Assembly: GCA_964371555.1 (NCBI GenBank)
Contig: CAYJMQ010000072.1
Location: 1 to 5,440, forward strand
Length of the DNA: 5,440 nt
Reading direction: 5' to 3'
From: CAYJMQ01 sp964371555
Lineage (GTDB): Bacteria > Bdellovibrionota > JACOXK01 > 2-02-FULL-40-11
This document shows positions 1 through 5,440 of the stretch, in pieces. Position numbers and translations under genes: made by a program. The notes beneath the pieces were generated by a model. That model saw only the letters and a list, made by a program, of their open reading frames with translations. It did not search any database and was not told where the DNA came from. Positions within the stretch are counted from its first letter, which is position 1. Every line of letters begins with the position of its first letter.

Positions 1-61
1 GCCCCGCTGGCGCCCCGCCGCGCACCCCCGCCCCTGGCGGGGGGCCGGCCCCCGCCCCCGC
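1..61. other. GC-extreme, self-complementary sequence end, probably artefactual
   Basis: The first 61 bases are almost entirely G and C, with runs of five to six C or G. From about base 64 the composition switches abruptly to ordinary coding DNA. Bases 36-56 can fold back on themselves around the CCGG at 45-48 with one bulged base. The plus frame of the downstream gene is open through this stretch, but it reads as an Arg/Pro/Gly/Ala-rich peptide quite unlike the Asp/Asn/Thr-rich beta-type sequence after it. My inference is an assembly or sequencing artefact at a sequence end. A real GC-rich hairpin is possible but less likely. Confidence 0.55.
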
Positions 62-1246
62 CTCGATGTATCCAATGATCTTGGGCAGCTCATTAATATT
101 GACAGCGCCGATTTAGATCTCAATCTTTCAGACGCAACAAACGATTATCGGGTAGACATCGACAATACAACCACAGGGGATGTTGCGATTGCGCTCATTT
201 TCAACACGACGGGGGTTGGCGCAACCATAGGGACCGCGATCAATATGGATGACCCTGCCATTGTCCGGGCTCTTTCGATTGGCGCCAATGAAATTTCAGG
301 GACAAACCTAAGATTTGATGGAGCTGGTCAATTTGAACTCGGGCCTGATGATGTGCTGGCTGGTTCCGGGGGGGTAGGTCCTGGAATTATTACATTTAGA
401 CGCGGGGGGACAATTGATACGACGAAGGATGGAGATCTTGTGTTTGCGCCTCAGGATGCCGGGATTATTGATATTCCGAATGGGGTAACGCTGCGCTTTC
501 CCGCCAATGACCCATCCGAAAACCGGAATGGGATTTATTATGACAATGCGAACGCAAAACTTTGCATCGATGATGACGGTGGAACCAATATCTGTACTGC
601 CGCCCTAACGCTGCTTTCGATGGATGAAGAAGAGAGCAATATGCTAAATAGCATGATGAAGAACAAAGAGGGGATCCGGAAACTGACAGATTTGGTCTCA
701 GAGCCGGAGAAGATGGATGCCCTTAACTCGCTCTCAAAAACAAGACTGACTTACAAAGATCTTGATCGCCTCTATCAGGTCTCCAAAAATATGGAATATC
801 TCCAGGACCATCTGACATTCGAAGATGGCCAGCTCGCGCTTACATTTACAGATGACCTCAACCGAACCCATCGGAGGTATGTTGATACCTCATCGGAACC
901 GATGATTCGCGCACGCGGATCGGGGCAGTTGGATAAGGGGACTTCTGTCATTAAATTTAATAATGATTTCCTTGCGCTTATGGATGTCAATGAAAAGAAA
1001 CCACCGCGATATAATATCCAGGTGACCCCCACACTCTCAGATATGATGGATCGGCTTGCCTTTGTGAAAGGGGCGCTAATGGTTGAAAAACACCCAACGT
1101 TCTTCATTGTTTTTGATTCTGGCGATTCCACTGAGTCGAGGGCAACCTTTGACTGGGAGGTGGCGGCCCCCATGAAGCGTCGAAATGAGGAGCAGCGCTT
1201 TGATGGTGGAGGAGGGGATGGAGAGGGACTAGTCGATCACGAATGA
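2..1246 (+). CDS. C-terminal part of a beta-rich surface or tail-fibre-like protein (5' truncated)
   Basis: The frame has no stop from base 2 to the TGA at 1244-1246. Protein-like sequence starts at about base 65, so the ATG at 245 is probably internal and the gene enters from outside the window. The first ~180 visible residues are rich in Asp, Asn, Gly, Thr and Ile (for example ALSIGANEISGT and LRFDGAGQFEL), the short-strand texture of beta-helix, adhesin or phage-fibre proteins. A Cys pair (KLCIDDDGGTNIC) near base 565-595 closes this part. A charged helical stretch follows at about 615-830, suitable for a coiled-coil stalk. A compact beta domain at about 908-1175 has the pattern GSGQLDKGTSVIKF...VTPT...FDWEVAA, which resembles C-terminal domains I recall from large surface proteins of uncultured bacteria (recollection, not searched). 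The last ~20 residues are Gly/Asp/Glu-rich and overlap the convergent gene by 18 bases. No catalytic motif is visible. A role in adhesion or as a secreted fibre is inference. Confidence 0.8.
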   Translation, partial: PRWRPAAHPRPWRGAGPRPRLDVSNDLGQLINIDSADLDLNLSDATNDYRVDIDNTTTGDVAIALIFNTTGVGATIGTAINMDDPAIVRALSIGANEISGTNLRFDGAGQFELGPDDVLAGSGGVGPGIITFRRGGTIDTTKDGDLVFAPQDAGIIDIPNGVTLRFPANDPSENRNGIYYDNANAKLCIDDDGGTNICTAALTLLSMDEEESNMLNSMMKNKEGIRKLTDLVSEPEKMDALNSLSKTRLTYKDLDRLYQVSKNMEYLQDHLTFEDGQLALTFTDDLNRTHRRYVDTSSEPMIRARGSGQLDKGTSVIKFNNDFLALMDVNEKKPPRYNIQVTPTLSDMMDRLAFVKGALMVEKHPTFFIVFDSGDSTESRATFDWEVAAPMKRRNEEQRFDGGGGDGEGLVDHE

Positions 1247-2392
1247 CCCGATTCCACGATTTTCCATCAATCGAGGGTAAGCAACTCTCATTCTCACCCT
1301 CCATTGCGACAAAGGCTCATCATCCGTTGGATCAGGAAGGGGGGGGCGTCGATCATCTAAAATCTTCCCCTCGATTTTGGGTTCTTTTTTTCCATCTATC
1401 ATTATACATTGGCCAACCCATCCAAAAGTGGCTCCATTTTCTTCATATTGCGCGAAAAAGAGATTATCTTCGGAGAGTTCTTCAATATAAGCGCCAAACC
1501 ACTGGAAATTTTTAATCTCTCTCCCCACCAGCTCTAAATTTGCGGTTAAAAAGCTGTTCTGACCCTTTACAAAAGAAATGGTCCCAAAACTTTTTGTTCT
1601 CCCAAAATTCAGTTCAATACCATACGACTTTTCTCTCCCCCTTTTTCCTCCCCCCTTTTTCCCTCCAATGATCCAGTTTAACAATTTCTCTTGAAGATCT
1701 TCCTGTTGTCTGTTCAGCCTAAACAATAACCGGATTCCATGCAGTGGAGTCGAAAGAAGCCAAAATGCGGTATCAAGCGTTCCGCTGACAACGCTTGTGC
1801 CAAGATTCCATACTCCCTGAACGACCCCCGTTGGGCTTAAAGATATGACCGAAGCGCCGATGGATCGCGTGCTTTTTAATGCCGAAATCCATTCATCAGC
1901 CAAATGAGAAACGTCATCTTTAATTTCAGTCATATTCCCTTCATAAAGGGTTTGAACGACAGAAACCGCGTCGAGGGCTGTGTCGGAGTAGATGAGGTAA
2001 GAATCAACGCCCAACCCCACAACAAAAGAATAAAACCGGTCTTTCTCTCTGGAGAGATAAGAAATTTGCGTTTCGGAAGGCAGGGTTTCCTGAATTTCGT
2101 ATGATTTAAGATCAATTTTGAAATATCTGTCTGACACAAGCGGGCCGAGGCCGCCCCGATCGTAATCCCTTAATTTTTGGAGGGTCCGGATAAACTTTGC
2201 GAATTTCCGGTCTTTTTTATTCAGAGACGATTCAGAAACTTTCAATTTTTCTTCAGAAACTTCAACCATCATATTAAAAAAAGGAGAATTGAGCCGGATG
2301 GTTATGGTTGAATCGGCAATAGCCCTCCCGGAAAATAAAAACGAGCAACAAATAATTGAGAAACCAAAAAAGAAAACTATTTTTCTTAACAC
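1229..2392 (-). CDS. Exported protein of unknown function (387 aa, signal peptide)
   Basis: I do not recognise this family. The start is a GTG at 2390-2392 with GGAGG eight bases upstream. The N-terminus is a clear Sec signal peptide: MLRK, then a hydrophobic core over residues 5-22, then a probable signal-peptidase-I site after Ala-Ile-Ala at 24-26. There is no convincing lipobox. Residues 27-170 are mixed alpha/beta and charged. Residues 176-222 form a Gly/Ser/Thr-rich hydrophobic stretch that could be an amphipathic or membrane-associated segment. A basic Lys/Gly linker at 244-255 is followed by a beta-rich region at 256-345 with alternating hydrophobic and polar residues and several aromatics, then a Pro/Asp-rich tail from about 347. 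The gene lies 120 bp downstream of the ligase-like gene on the same strand and may share its transcript. Its 3' end overlaps the opposite-strand gene by 18 bases. A periplasmic or outer-membrane location is inferred. The function is unknown. Confidence 0.85.
   Translation of the reverse strand: MLRKIVFFFGFSIICCSFLFSGRAIADSTITIRLNSPFFNMMVEVSEEKLKVSESSLNKKDRKFAKFIRTLQKLRDYDRGGLGPLVSDRYFKIDLKSYEIQETLPSETQISYLSREKDRFYSFVVGLGVDSYLIYSDTALDAVSVVQTLYEGNMTEIKDDVSHLADEWISALKSTRSIGASVISLSPTGVVQGVWNLGTSVVSGTLDTAFWLLSTPLHGIRLLFRLNRQQEDLQEKLLNWIIGGKKGGGKRGREKSYGIELNFGRTKSFGTISFVKGQNSFLTANLELVGREIKNFQWFGAYIEELSEDNLFFAQYEENGATFGWVGQCIMIDGKKEPKIEGKILDDRRPPLPDPTDDEPLSQWRVRMRVAYPRLMENRGIGSFVID
1339..1346. repeat. 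Eight-G homopolymer inside the exported-protein gene
   Basis: A run of eight G on the plus strand (eight C on the coding strand) encodes part of the Arg-Arg-Pro-Pro-Leu-Pro turn near residues 348-353 of the exported protein. The reading frame continues normally to its stop at 1229, so the copy shown is in frame. Homopolymers of this length are prone to slippage and to sequencing error. Confidence 0.5.
1628..1666. repeat. 39-base pure pyrimidine/purine tract within coding sequence
   Basis: Every base from 1628 to 1666 on the plus strand is C or T, with two similar C-run/T5/CC blocks. On the minus coding strand the tract is all purine and encodes the basic Gly/Lys/Arg/Glu linker at about residues 243-255 of the exported protein. 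The amino-acid composition explains it in part (Gly, Lys, Arg and Glu all have purine-only codons). A tract this long could still adopt a triplex or act as a slippage site; that is inference. Confidence 0.5.
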
Positions 2393-2400
2393 TTTCTATA

Positions 2401-2405
2401 CCTCC
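2401..2405 (-). promoter_or_regulatory. Ribosome binding site deciding the GTG start
   Basis: The minus strand reads GGAGG followed by eight bases and then GTG at 2392. This strong Shine-Dalgarno sequence at normal spacing, just ahead of a textbook signal peptide, supports the GTG as the start of the 387-residue exported protein. Confidence 0.8.
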
Positions 2406-2410
2406 GCAAA

Positions 2411-2446
2411 GCCTGTTATCCTGCCTGTTATCCTGCCTGTTATCCT
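2411..2446. repeat. Three perfect 12-bp tandem repeats
   Basis: The unit GCCTGTTATCCT occurs three times in immediate succession (2411-2422, 2423-2434, 2435-2446) with no mismatch. The array lies between the ligase-like gene and the exported-protein gene, six bases from the latter's ribosome binding site. The third copy runs directly into the dispersed-repeat-like sequence at 2438-2463, so the array looks like a duplicated head of that element. Confidence 0.85.
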
Positions 2447-2463
2447 GAACGAAGTGAAGGATC
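2438..2463. repeat. Dispersed intergenic repeat of the 'VILSEAKD' type
   Basis: The sequence TGTTATCCTGAACGAAGTG followed by AAGGATC closely resembles a motif that I recall as scattered through intergenic DNA of many bacterial genomes, with a core like GTCATCCTGAGCGAAG. It is often mis-translated as a VILSEAKD peptide, and here the plus-strand reading is VILNEVKDP. Against that recalled consensus there appear to be three differences, all transitions. ATCCT and AGGAT at its two ends are complementary, so a short hairpin is possible. The match is from memory and was not searched. Confidence 0.6.
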
Positions 2464-2512
2464 CCTTTTGGGTCAGGCGACTTAACGTTACATGTTCTTA
2501 AATCGGGCGCAA

Positions 2513-4864
2513 TTATTTTTTTGCGTAAAACTTCTGAAGAACGTCGAATTCAGCCTTTTTGTCCGGGCTAAAAATGCAGGGATAGCGCTTGTTTAAATGT
2601 TGGGGGCTTGACTTTGAGACAAGCATCAGGCTTAAAACCTTGAGCTGCTCTGATACTTCTTCTTTGTTATTTAAAATGGCGAGCGCCCGCCCGACCATGA
2701 GATGCGGCAGCTTTTCTAAAAGGATATAAAAAAGCCTGACACGGAGTTCTTCTTTGACTGCCAATTCGTAGAGTTTTGAAAGAGGGTGTAGAGCTTTCGG
2801 GGGAAGACTTAAAAAATATACCGTTGCTTCACTTCGCATTTTCTGCTCCGGGTGAGAGAGGAGTTTAAATGCTTGAGAGAATGAGTGTTTCTTTCTTTGG
2901 CCTTGGCCCCGGTGATTATCGCTTGGAAACTCTATTTTTTGGGAATCCAGCATGCGAAGCAAACGATGGTATAAAGGCTGTGTAGGATTGACGGTGAGGG
3001 CTTCAATTATCTCTTTTTTTGCCGCCAAAGATTCTTTCAGGCGCAGATGACAGAGGGCTGCAAAACAATAGGCTTTATCGAGGAAGGGGTTTGCGGAGGT
3101 TTGTGATTTTTTAAAAAGTCTTAGGGCTTTTATATATTTTTTATTGTAGTAGGCAATGACAGCAAGATGATAATAAGGGAGTGAATAGTCAGGGGCAATC
3201 TCCAATGTTTTATCAAGGTGGCGTAACGATTCGACACTGTTTCCAAGCTGCTGGTGTGTGACCCCCAGATTGTAACGGATCTTTACGCTGTAAGGGCTGA
3301 GTATTTGCGCTTCTTCATAGAGGCTTTTGGCTTTTTTATAATTCTTTTGCCGGGTGTAGTAGAGGCCGGTTCCCCAAAGTTTTTCCCAGTCTTTGGCATT
3401 CCAAAAAAAGGTTTTTTCAAGTTCATTTTCTATTTCTGACGGGGACTTCGCTTTAAAATTAGCTTGGGTCCAATGCCATTCGGACATAAAAAAACGAAGA
3501 GAGGTGTAAGTGAAGAAGAGGATCAACGCGAAACAGCCAACCTTTTTAAGAATGAGAGGATGGAAAGGGAGTTCCTTCGTTTCCCCTTTTTTTATTTGGG
3601 CAATGGAGAGTGAAACGAGAAATGAAAAAAGAAGAGACGACATCGGTTCATGAAACGGAAAATAGAAGATAGAAGTGATAAGAAAATTAGAGATGGAAAA
3701 AATGAGCGCCGCAAATAATTTCTGCCTCTTTGGATCTTCTTCTGTTTTACAGCCGTGGATCAGGCTCTTTAAGAGAGAAAAGAGAAACAGAAGAAAAAGA
3801 GCGATGCCAATTAAACCGGTTTCCTGACTGAGCTGAAAAAGATCGCTGTGGGTCTGGCGCGTAAAGAGAGGCCATCCCCGTCCGTGGGGGCCGTCCCTTG
3901 GGAAGAGTTCCCGATCCGCCGGGCTTTCGTATTTTAAGTAAACGAGAGGAAATGTTCCAGGCCCTGTTCCCGTGAGCGGGTGATCTGCGATCATCTTGAG
4001 CGTATTTTTCCATATAATGTAACGCTGCTGCATTGTGGAATCGAGTCGTTCAGGGTGAAGATTCCGGAACGTATGAAAGAAAACAAAGCCGCAGCTCATA
4101 AAAATAACGCTAAGCGAGATCACCAGGACTTTTTTAAAGTAAGGTTTTTTTCTTAAGATGATTAAGGCAATGAGGTAAATATCAAACGCCAGCCCCAGAA
4201 AAAAACATTTTGCAGACAGGTTGATCAAATAAACATGGGAGAAGATGAGAATGAGTGAAGAGGCTATCAGCCATTTTATGATTTTGGATCGACTTGTGAT
4301 CAAAAGGTAGATAACGAGCGGCAGAATAATGATGCTGTAATGGGCGATGAATTTAGCGTTTGCAAAAGTCGATGAAAAAGAGACGGCCAGAATATGGGGT
4401 GAAAGATGAAATACCCCCACGTATTTTTCGGAAAAACTAATCAGGATTCCAACAATGACGGAGAGGAGGCAGGAAAGAATGCCGATATCAGCTCGTTTCT
4501 GAAACAATGGAACAAAGAGAAAAATCGTTGCGATGATGAGGCTCCATTGCGTGAAATCTTCCAATGTTTGATATCTGTTCATGCTCCATATAAAAGAGCA
4601 GGCAAGCCAAACCCAAAAAGCGGCCCCAAAAGCGGTTAAAGAAGAGGATGGCCAGACATACGTCTTTTTCCCGGCAGCGGAAAAAAACAGCATCAGACAG
4701 ACGAGGATCCCCCAGAAAAAATATTTAGCGGGGAGATAAATAGGGAGAAGCGCGTTAACATTAAAGTCGATCGGAACTATAAAAAGAGGGAGAAAAAAGA
4801 GAAGAACGTAACCCAACATACCTTTAGGTACGAATACTAACATTCCCCTTGACAAAAAATCCAT
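2513..4864 (-). CDS. O-antigen ligase/polymerase-family membrane protein with TPR and HEAT-like C-terminus
   Basis: This 783-residue inner-membrane protein belongs to the O-antigen ligase/polymerase (Wzy_C/WaaL-type) superfamily. About a dozen hydrophobic helices cover residues 17-264 and 351-459. The large periplasmic loop between them (265-349) carries the family signatures: an Arg and Trp at 281 and 285, the segment DHPLTGTGPGTF at 294-305, and HSDLFQ then ETGLIG at 339-353. Known members transfer or polymerise lipid-linked glycans, and some are protein O-glycosyltransferases; sequence alone does not choose between these. Four TPR repeats follow (about 494-524, 527-559, 561-592 and 597-630). 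A further alpha-helical region at about 660-750 looks HEAT-like, making the protein longer than a plain ligase of about 400-450 residues. The start is uncertain: the ATG at 4864 has no Shine-Dalgarno sequence, while in-frame ATGs at 4843 and 4819 have purine stretches that sit too close. Downstream on the same strand, after 120 bp, lies the exported-protein gene. Confidence 0.9.
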   Translation of the reverse strand: MDFLSRGMLVFVPKGMLGYVLLFFLPLFIVPIDFNVNALLPIYLPAKYFFWGILVCLMLFFSAAGKKTYVWPSSSLTAFGAAFWVWLACSFIWSMNRYQTLEDFTQWSLIIATIFLFVPLFQKRADIGILSCLLSVIVGILISFSEKYVGVFHLSPHILAVSFSSTFANAKFIAHYSIIILPLVIYLLITSRSKIIKWLIASSLILIFSHVYLINLSAKCFFLGLAFDIYLIALIILRKKPYFKKVLVISLSVIFMSCGFVFFHTFRNLHPERLDSTMQQRYIIWKNTLKMIADHPLTGTGPGTFPLVYLKYESPADRELFPRDGPHGRGWPLFTRQTHSDLFQLSQETGLIGIALFLLFLFSLLKSLIHGCKTEEDPKRQKLFAALIFSISNFLITSIFYFPFHEPMSSLLFSFLVSLSIAQIKKGETKELPFHPLILKKVGCFALILFFTYTSLRFFMSEWHWTQANFKAKSPSEIENELEKTFFWNAKDWEKLWGTGLYYTRQKNYKKAKSLYEEAQILSPYSVKIRYNLGVTHQQLGNSVESLRHLDKTLEIAPDYSLPYYHLAVIAYYNKKYIKALRLFKKSQTSANPFLDKAYCFAALCHLRLKESLAAKKEIIEALTVNPTQPLYHRLLRMLDSQKIEFPSDNHRGQGQRKKHSFSQAFKLLSHPEQKMRSEATVYFLSLPPKALHPLSKLYELAVKEELRVRLFYILLEKLPHLMVGRALAILNNKEEVSEQLKVLSLMLVSKSSPQHLNKRYPCIFSPDKKAEFDVLQKFYAKK

Positions 4865-4877
4865 TTATAAATTTAAA
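4849..4877 (+). promoter_or_regulatory. Candidate sigma-70-type promoter for the radical SAM gene
   Basis: A perfect TTGACA -35 box at 4849-4854 is followed, after 17 bases, by TTTAAA at 4872-4877 as a weak -10 box. Transcription would start near 4884, leaving a very short leader before the ATG at 4896. The promoter overlaps the first codons of the divergent ligase gene. The AT-rich TTTATAAATTTAAA core is nearly palindromic and could serve both directions. The call rests on motif match only. Confidence 0.35.
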
Positions 4878-4895
4878 CTGAATGGAGACGTATCG
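4865..4895. other. 31-bp divergent intergenic region
   Basis: Only 31 bases separate the most upstream ATG of the ligase gene from the ATG of the radical SAM gene. The region contains the AT-rich core and the plus-strand ribosome binding site, with no room for separate full promoters outside coding sequence. Control elements for one or both genes must therefore overlap coding DNA, or the ligase start lies further inside its frame. Confidence 0.6.
4884..4887 (+). promoter_or_regulatory. Ribosome binding site of the radical SAM gene
   Basis: GGAG lies eight bases ahead of the ATG at 4896-4898, a normal Shine-Dalgarno arrangement that fixes the start of the plus-strand gene. Confidence 0.7.
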
Positions 4896-5440
4896 ATGGC
4901 CTATCTCAATACCGCTGAATTCCAGATTGATCTTTTTTGCCGGGGGGTGCGGATCGACCCCTCCTGTGATCTCGAAAATGACGCGCGTCTGGTTTCGCGC
5001 ACACGAGCTGGATTGGGAAGCGGCTTGGAAATAATAATTCCTGGCCCCCTGAAAGATAATTGGCTCAATGTCCCTCTGGTTGAAGCGTTTGTTAAAGAGT
5101 CTCCGTATCTCTTATTCAAAAGGGATCAAAGCTATTATGTCCGTCATGAAATTGAAAATCACGTCTATCGCATCGTCTTGCCCACGCAGCCGAAGTGGTA
5201 TACGCAAAAAACCTCTAAAGGGACGCTGATGAGCCATGTCGGCGTGCTTCAGGGAACCTATCTGGGGATCTATATTCTCAATTCCTGCTCTTACTGGCGA
5301 ATGGAACCTGCCCAGAACTGCAAGTTTTGCACGACAGGTCTCAATGTCGGTGTAAACGAAGAGGCAAAAAAGGATTTGGAAGATGTTGTTGAGACTGGAA
5401 ATGCGGCAAAAGAAGAATCGGGGATGACATTTGTTCATTT
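4896..5440 (+). CDS. Radical SAM family protein, N-terminal 181 residues (3' truncated)
   Basis: The frame opens at an ATG with a good ribosome binding site and runs without a stop to the window end, so the gene is cut off. Residues 1-110 form an N-terminal domain that I do not recognise, with an Arg/Gly-rich patch near 31-42. The hydrophobic stretch TYLGIYILNSC leads into Cys131, then Cys142 and Cys145 in the order C-x10-C-x2-C, followed by TTGLNVG. The CKFCTTG part and the later helix plus GMTFVH (about 176-181, fitting strand beta-2 of a TIM-like barrel) are typical of radical SAM enzymes, which bind a 4Fe-4S cluster through three Cys and cleave S-adenosylmethionine. The usual spacing is C-x3-C-x2-C, so the first gap is unusually long. 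The substrate cannot be told from this part. It is divergent from the ligase gene across 31 bp. A role in modifying an envelope component is possible but unsupported. Confidence 0.8.
   Translation, partial: MAYLNTAEFQIDLFCRGVRIDPSCDLENDARLVSRTRAGLGSGLEIIIPGPLKDNWLNVPLVEAFVKESPYLLFKRDQSYYVRHEIENHVYRIVLPTQPKWYTQKTSKGTLMSHVGVLQGTYLGIYILNSCSYWRMEPAQNCKFCTTGLNVGVNEEAKKDLEDVVETGNAAKEESGMTFVH

Noticed and set aside
775..1173. Minus-strand open frame opposite the fibre-like gene
   Set aside because: It lies wholly within a better-supported coding frame, has no convincing ribosome binding site and no recognisable domain.
1243..1515. Plus-strand open frame starting just before the end of the fibre-like gene
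   Set aside because: It is antisense to the exported-protein gene and has no ribosome binding site or protein-like pattern.
2411..2446. CRISPR-like array
   Set aside because: The 12-bp units abut directly with no spacers, and no cas gene is nearby. It is a simple tandem repeat.
2289..2501. Plus-strand open frame ending in a PVILPVILPVILNEVKDP-type peptide
   Set aside because: It runs antisense to the signal-peptide end of the exported-protein gene and then translates the intergenic 12-bp repeats. The peptide is the usual mistranslation of a dispersed DNA repeat.
2464..2512. Possible terminator after the ligase gene
   Set aside because: An 8-bp palindrome TAACGTTA and a weak CCC/GGG pairing are present, but no stable stem followed by a T-run is seen on the minus strand, so a terminator cannot be supported.
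3747..4013. Minus-strand 88-residue open frame within the ligase gene
   Set aside because: It is an out-of-frame reading of the conserved ligase loop and its Arg/Pro/Gly-rich composition is typical of a shadow frame.
4901..5438. Two minus-strand open frames opposite the radical SAM gene
   Set aside because: The plus strand has a ribosome binding site, an ATG and a recognisable Cys motif. The minus frames have none of these and would lie antisense across it.

Overview
The window holds four protein-coding genes in about 5.4 kb and no RNA gene, CRISPR array or insertion sequence that I can recognise. It suggests an uncultured Gram-negative bacterium. The reasons are a Sec signal-peptide protein, a polytopic O-antigen-ligase/polymerase-type protein with a TPR tail, a surface or tail-fibre-like beta-rich protein, and a dispersed intergenic repeat of a type I associate with genomes such as Omnitrophota, Nitrospirota and delta-proteobacterial lineages. 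The sequence alone does not fix the phylum.

Layout: (1) Bases 1-61 are extremely GC-rich, low in complexity and self-complementary. They contrast sharply with the moderate-GC DNA that follows and look like a damaged or artefactual sequence end. (2) A 5'-truncated plus-strand gene runs to 1246 and encodes the C-terminal part of a beta-rich, probably surface-exposed, repeat or fibre-like protein. (3) A minus-strand gene (2392 to 1229, GTG start) encodes a 387-residue exported protein of unknown function. Its last 18 bases overlap the end of the first gene tail to tail. (4) A 120-bp gap holds three perfect 12-bp tandem copies leading into a dispersed-repeat-like sequence. (5) A minus-strand gene (4864 to 2513) encodes a 783-residue fusion of an O-antigen-ligase/polymerase-type membrane domain, four TPR repeats and a HEAT-like alpha-helical tail. 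(6) A 31-bp divergent intergenic region follows. (7) A plus-strand gene from 4896 runs off the window end and carries a radical-SAM-like cysteine cluster with unusual C-x10-C-x2-C spacing.

The ligase-like protein and the exported protein lie on the same strand and could be co-transcribed. A link to envelope glycan or surface-protein assembly is plausible but inferred. The radical SAM gene is divergently transcribed and may share control with the ligase gene. I found no clear signature of a complete new defence, mobile or biosynthetic system. The most unusual items are the cysteine spacing of the radical SAM protein, the three-part architecture of the ligase, the unknown exported protein and the intergenic repeat.
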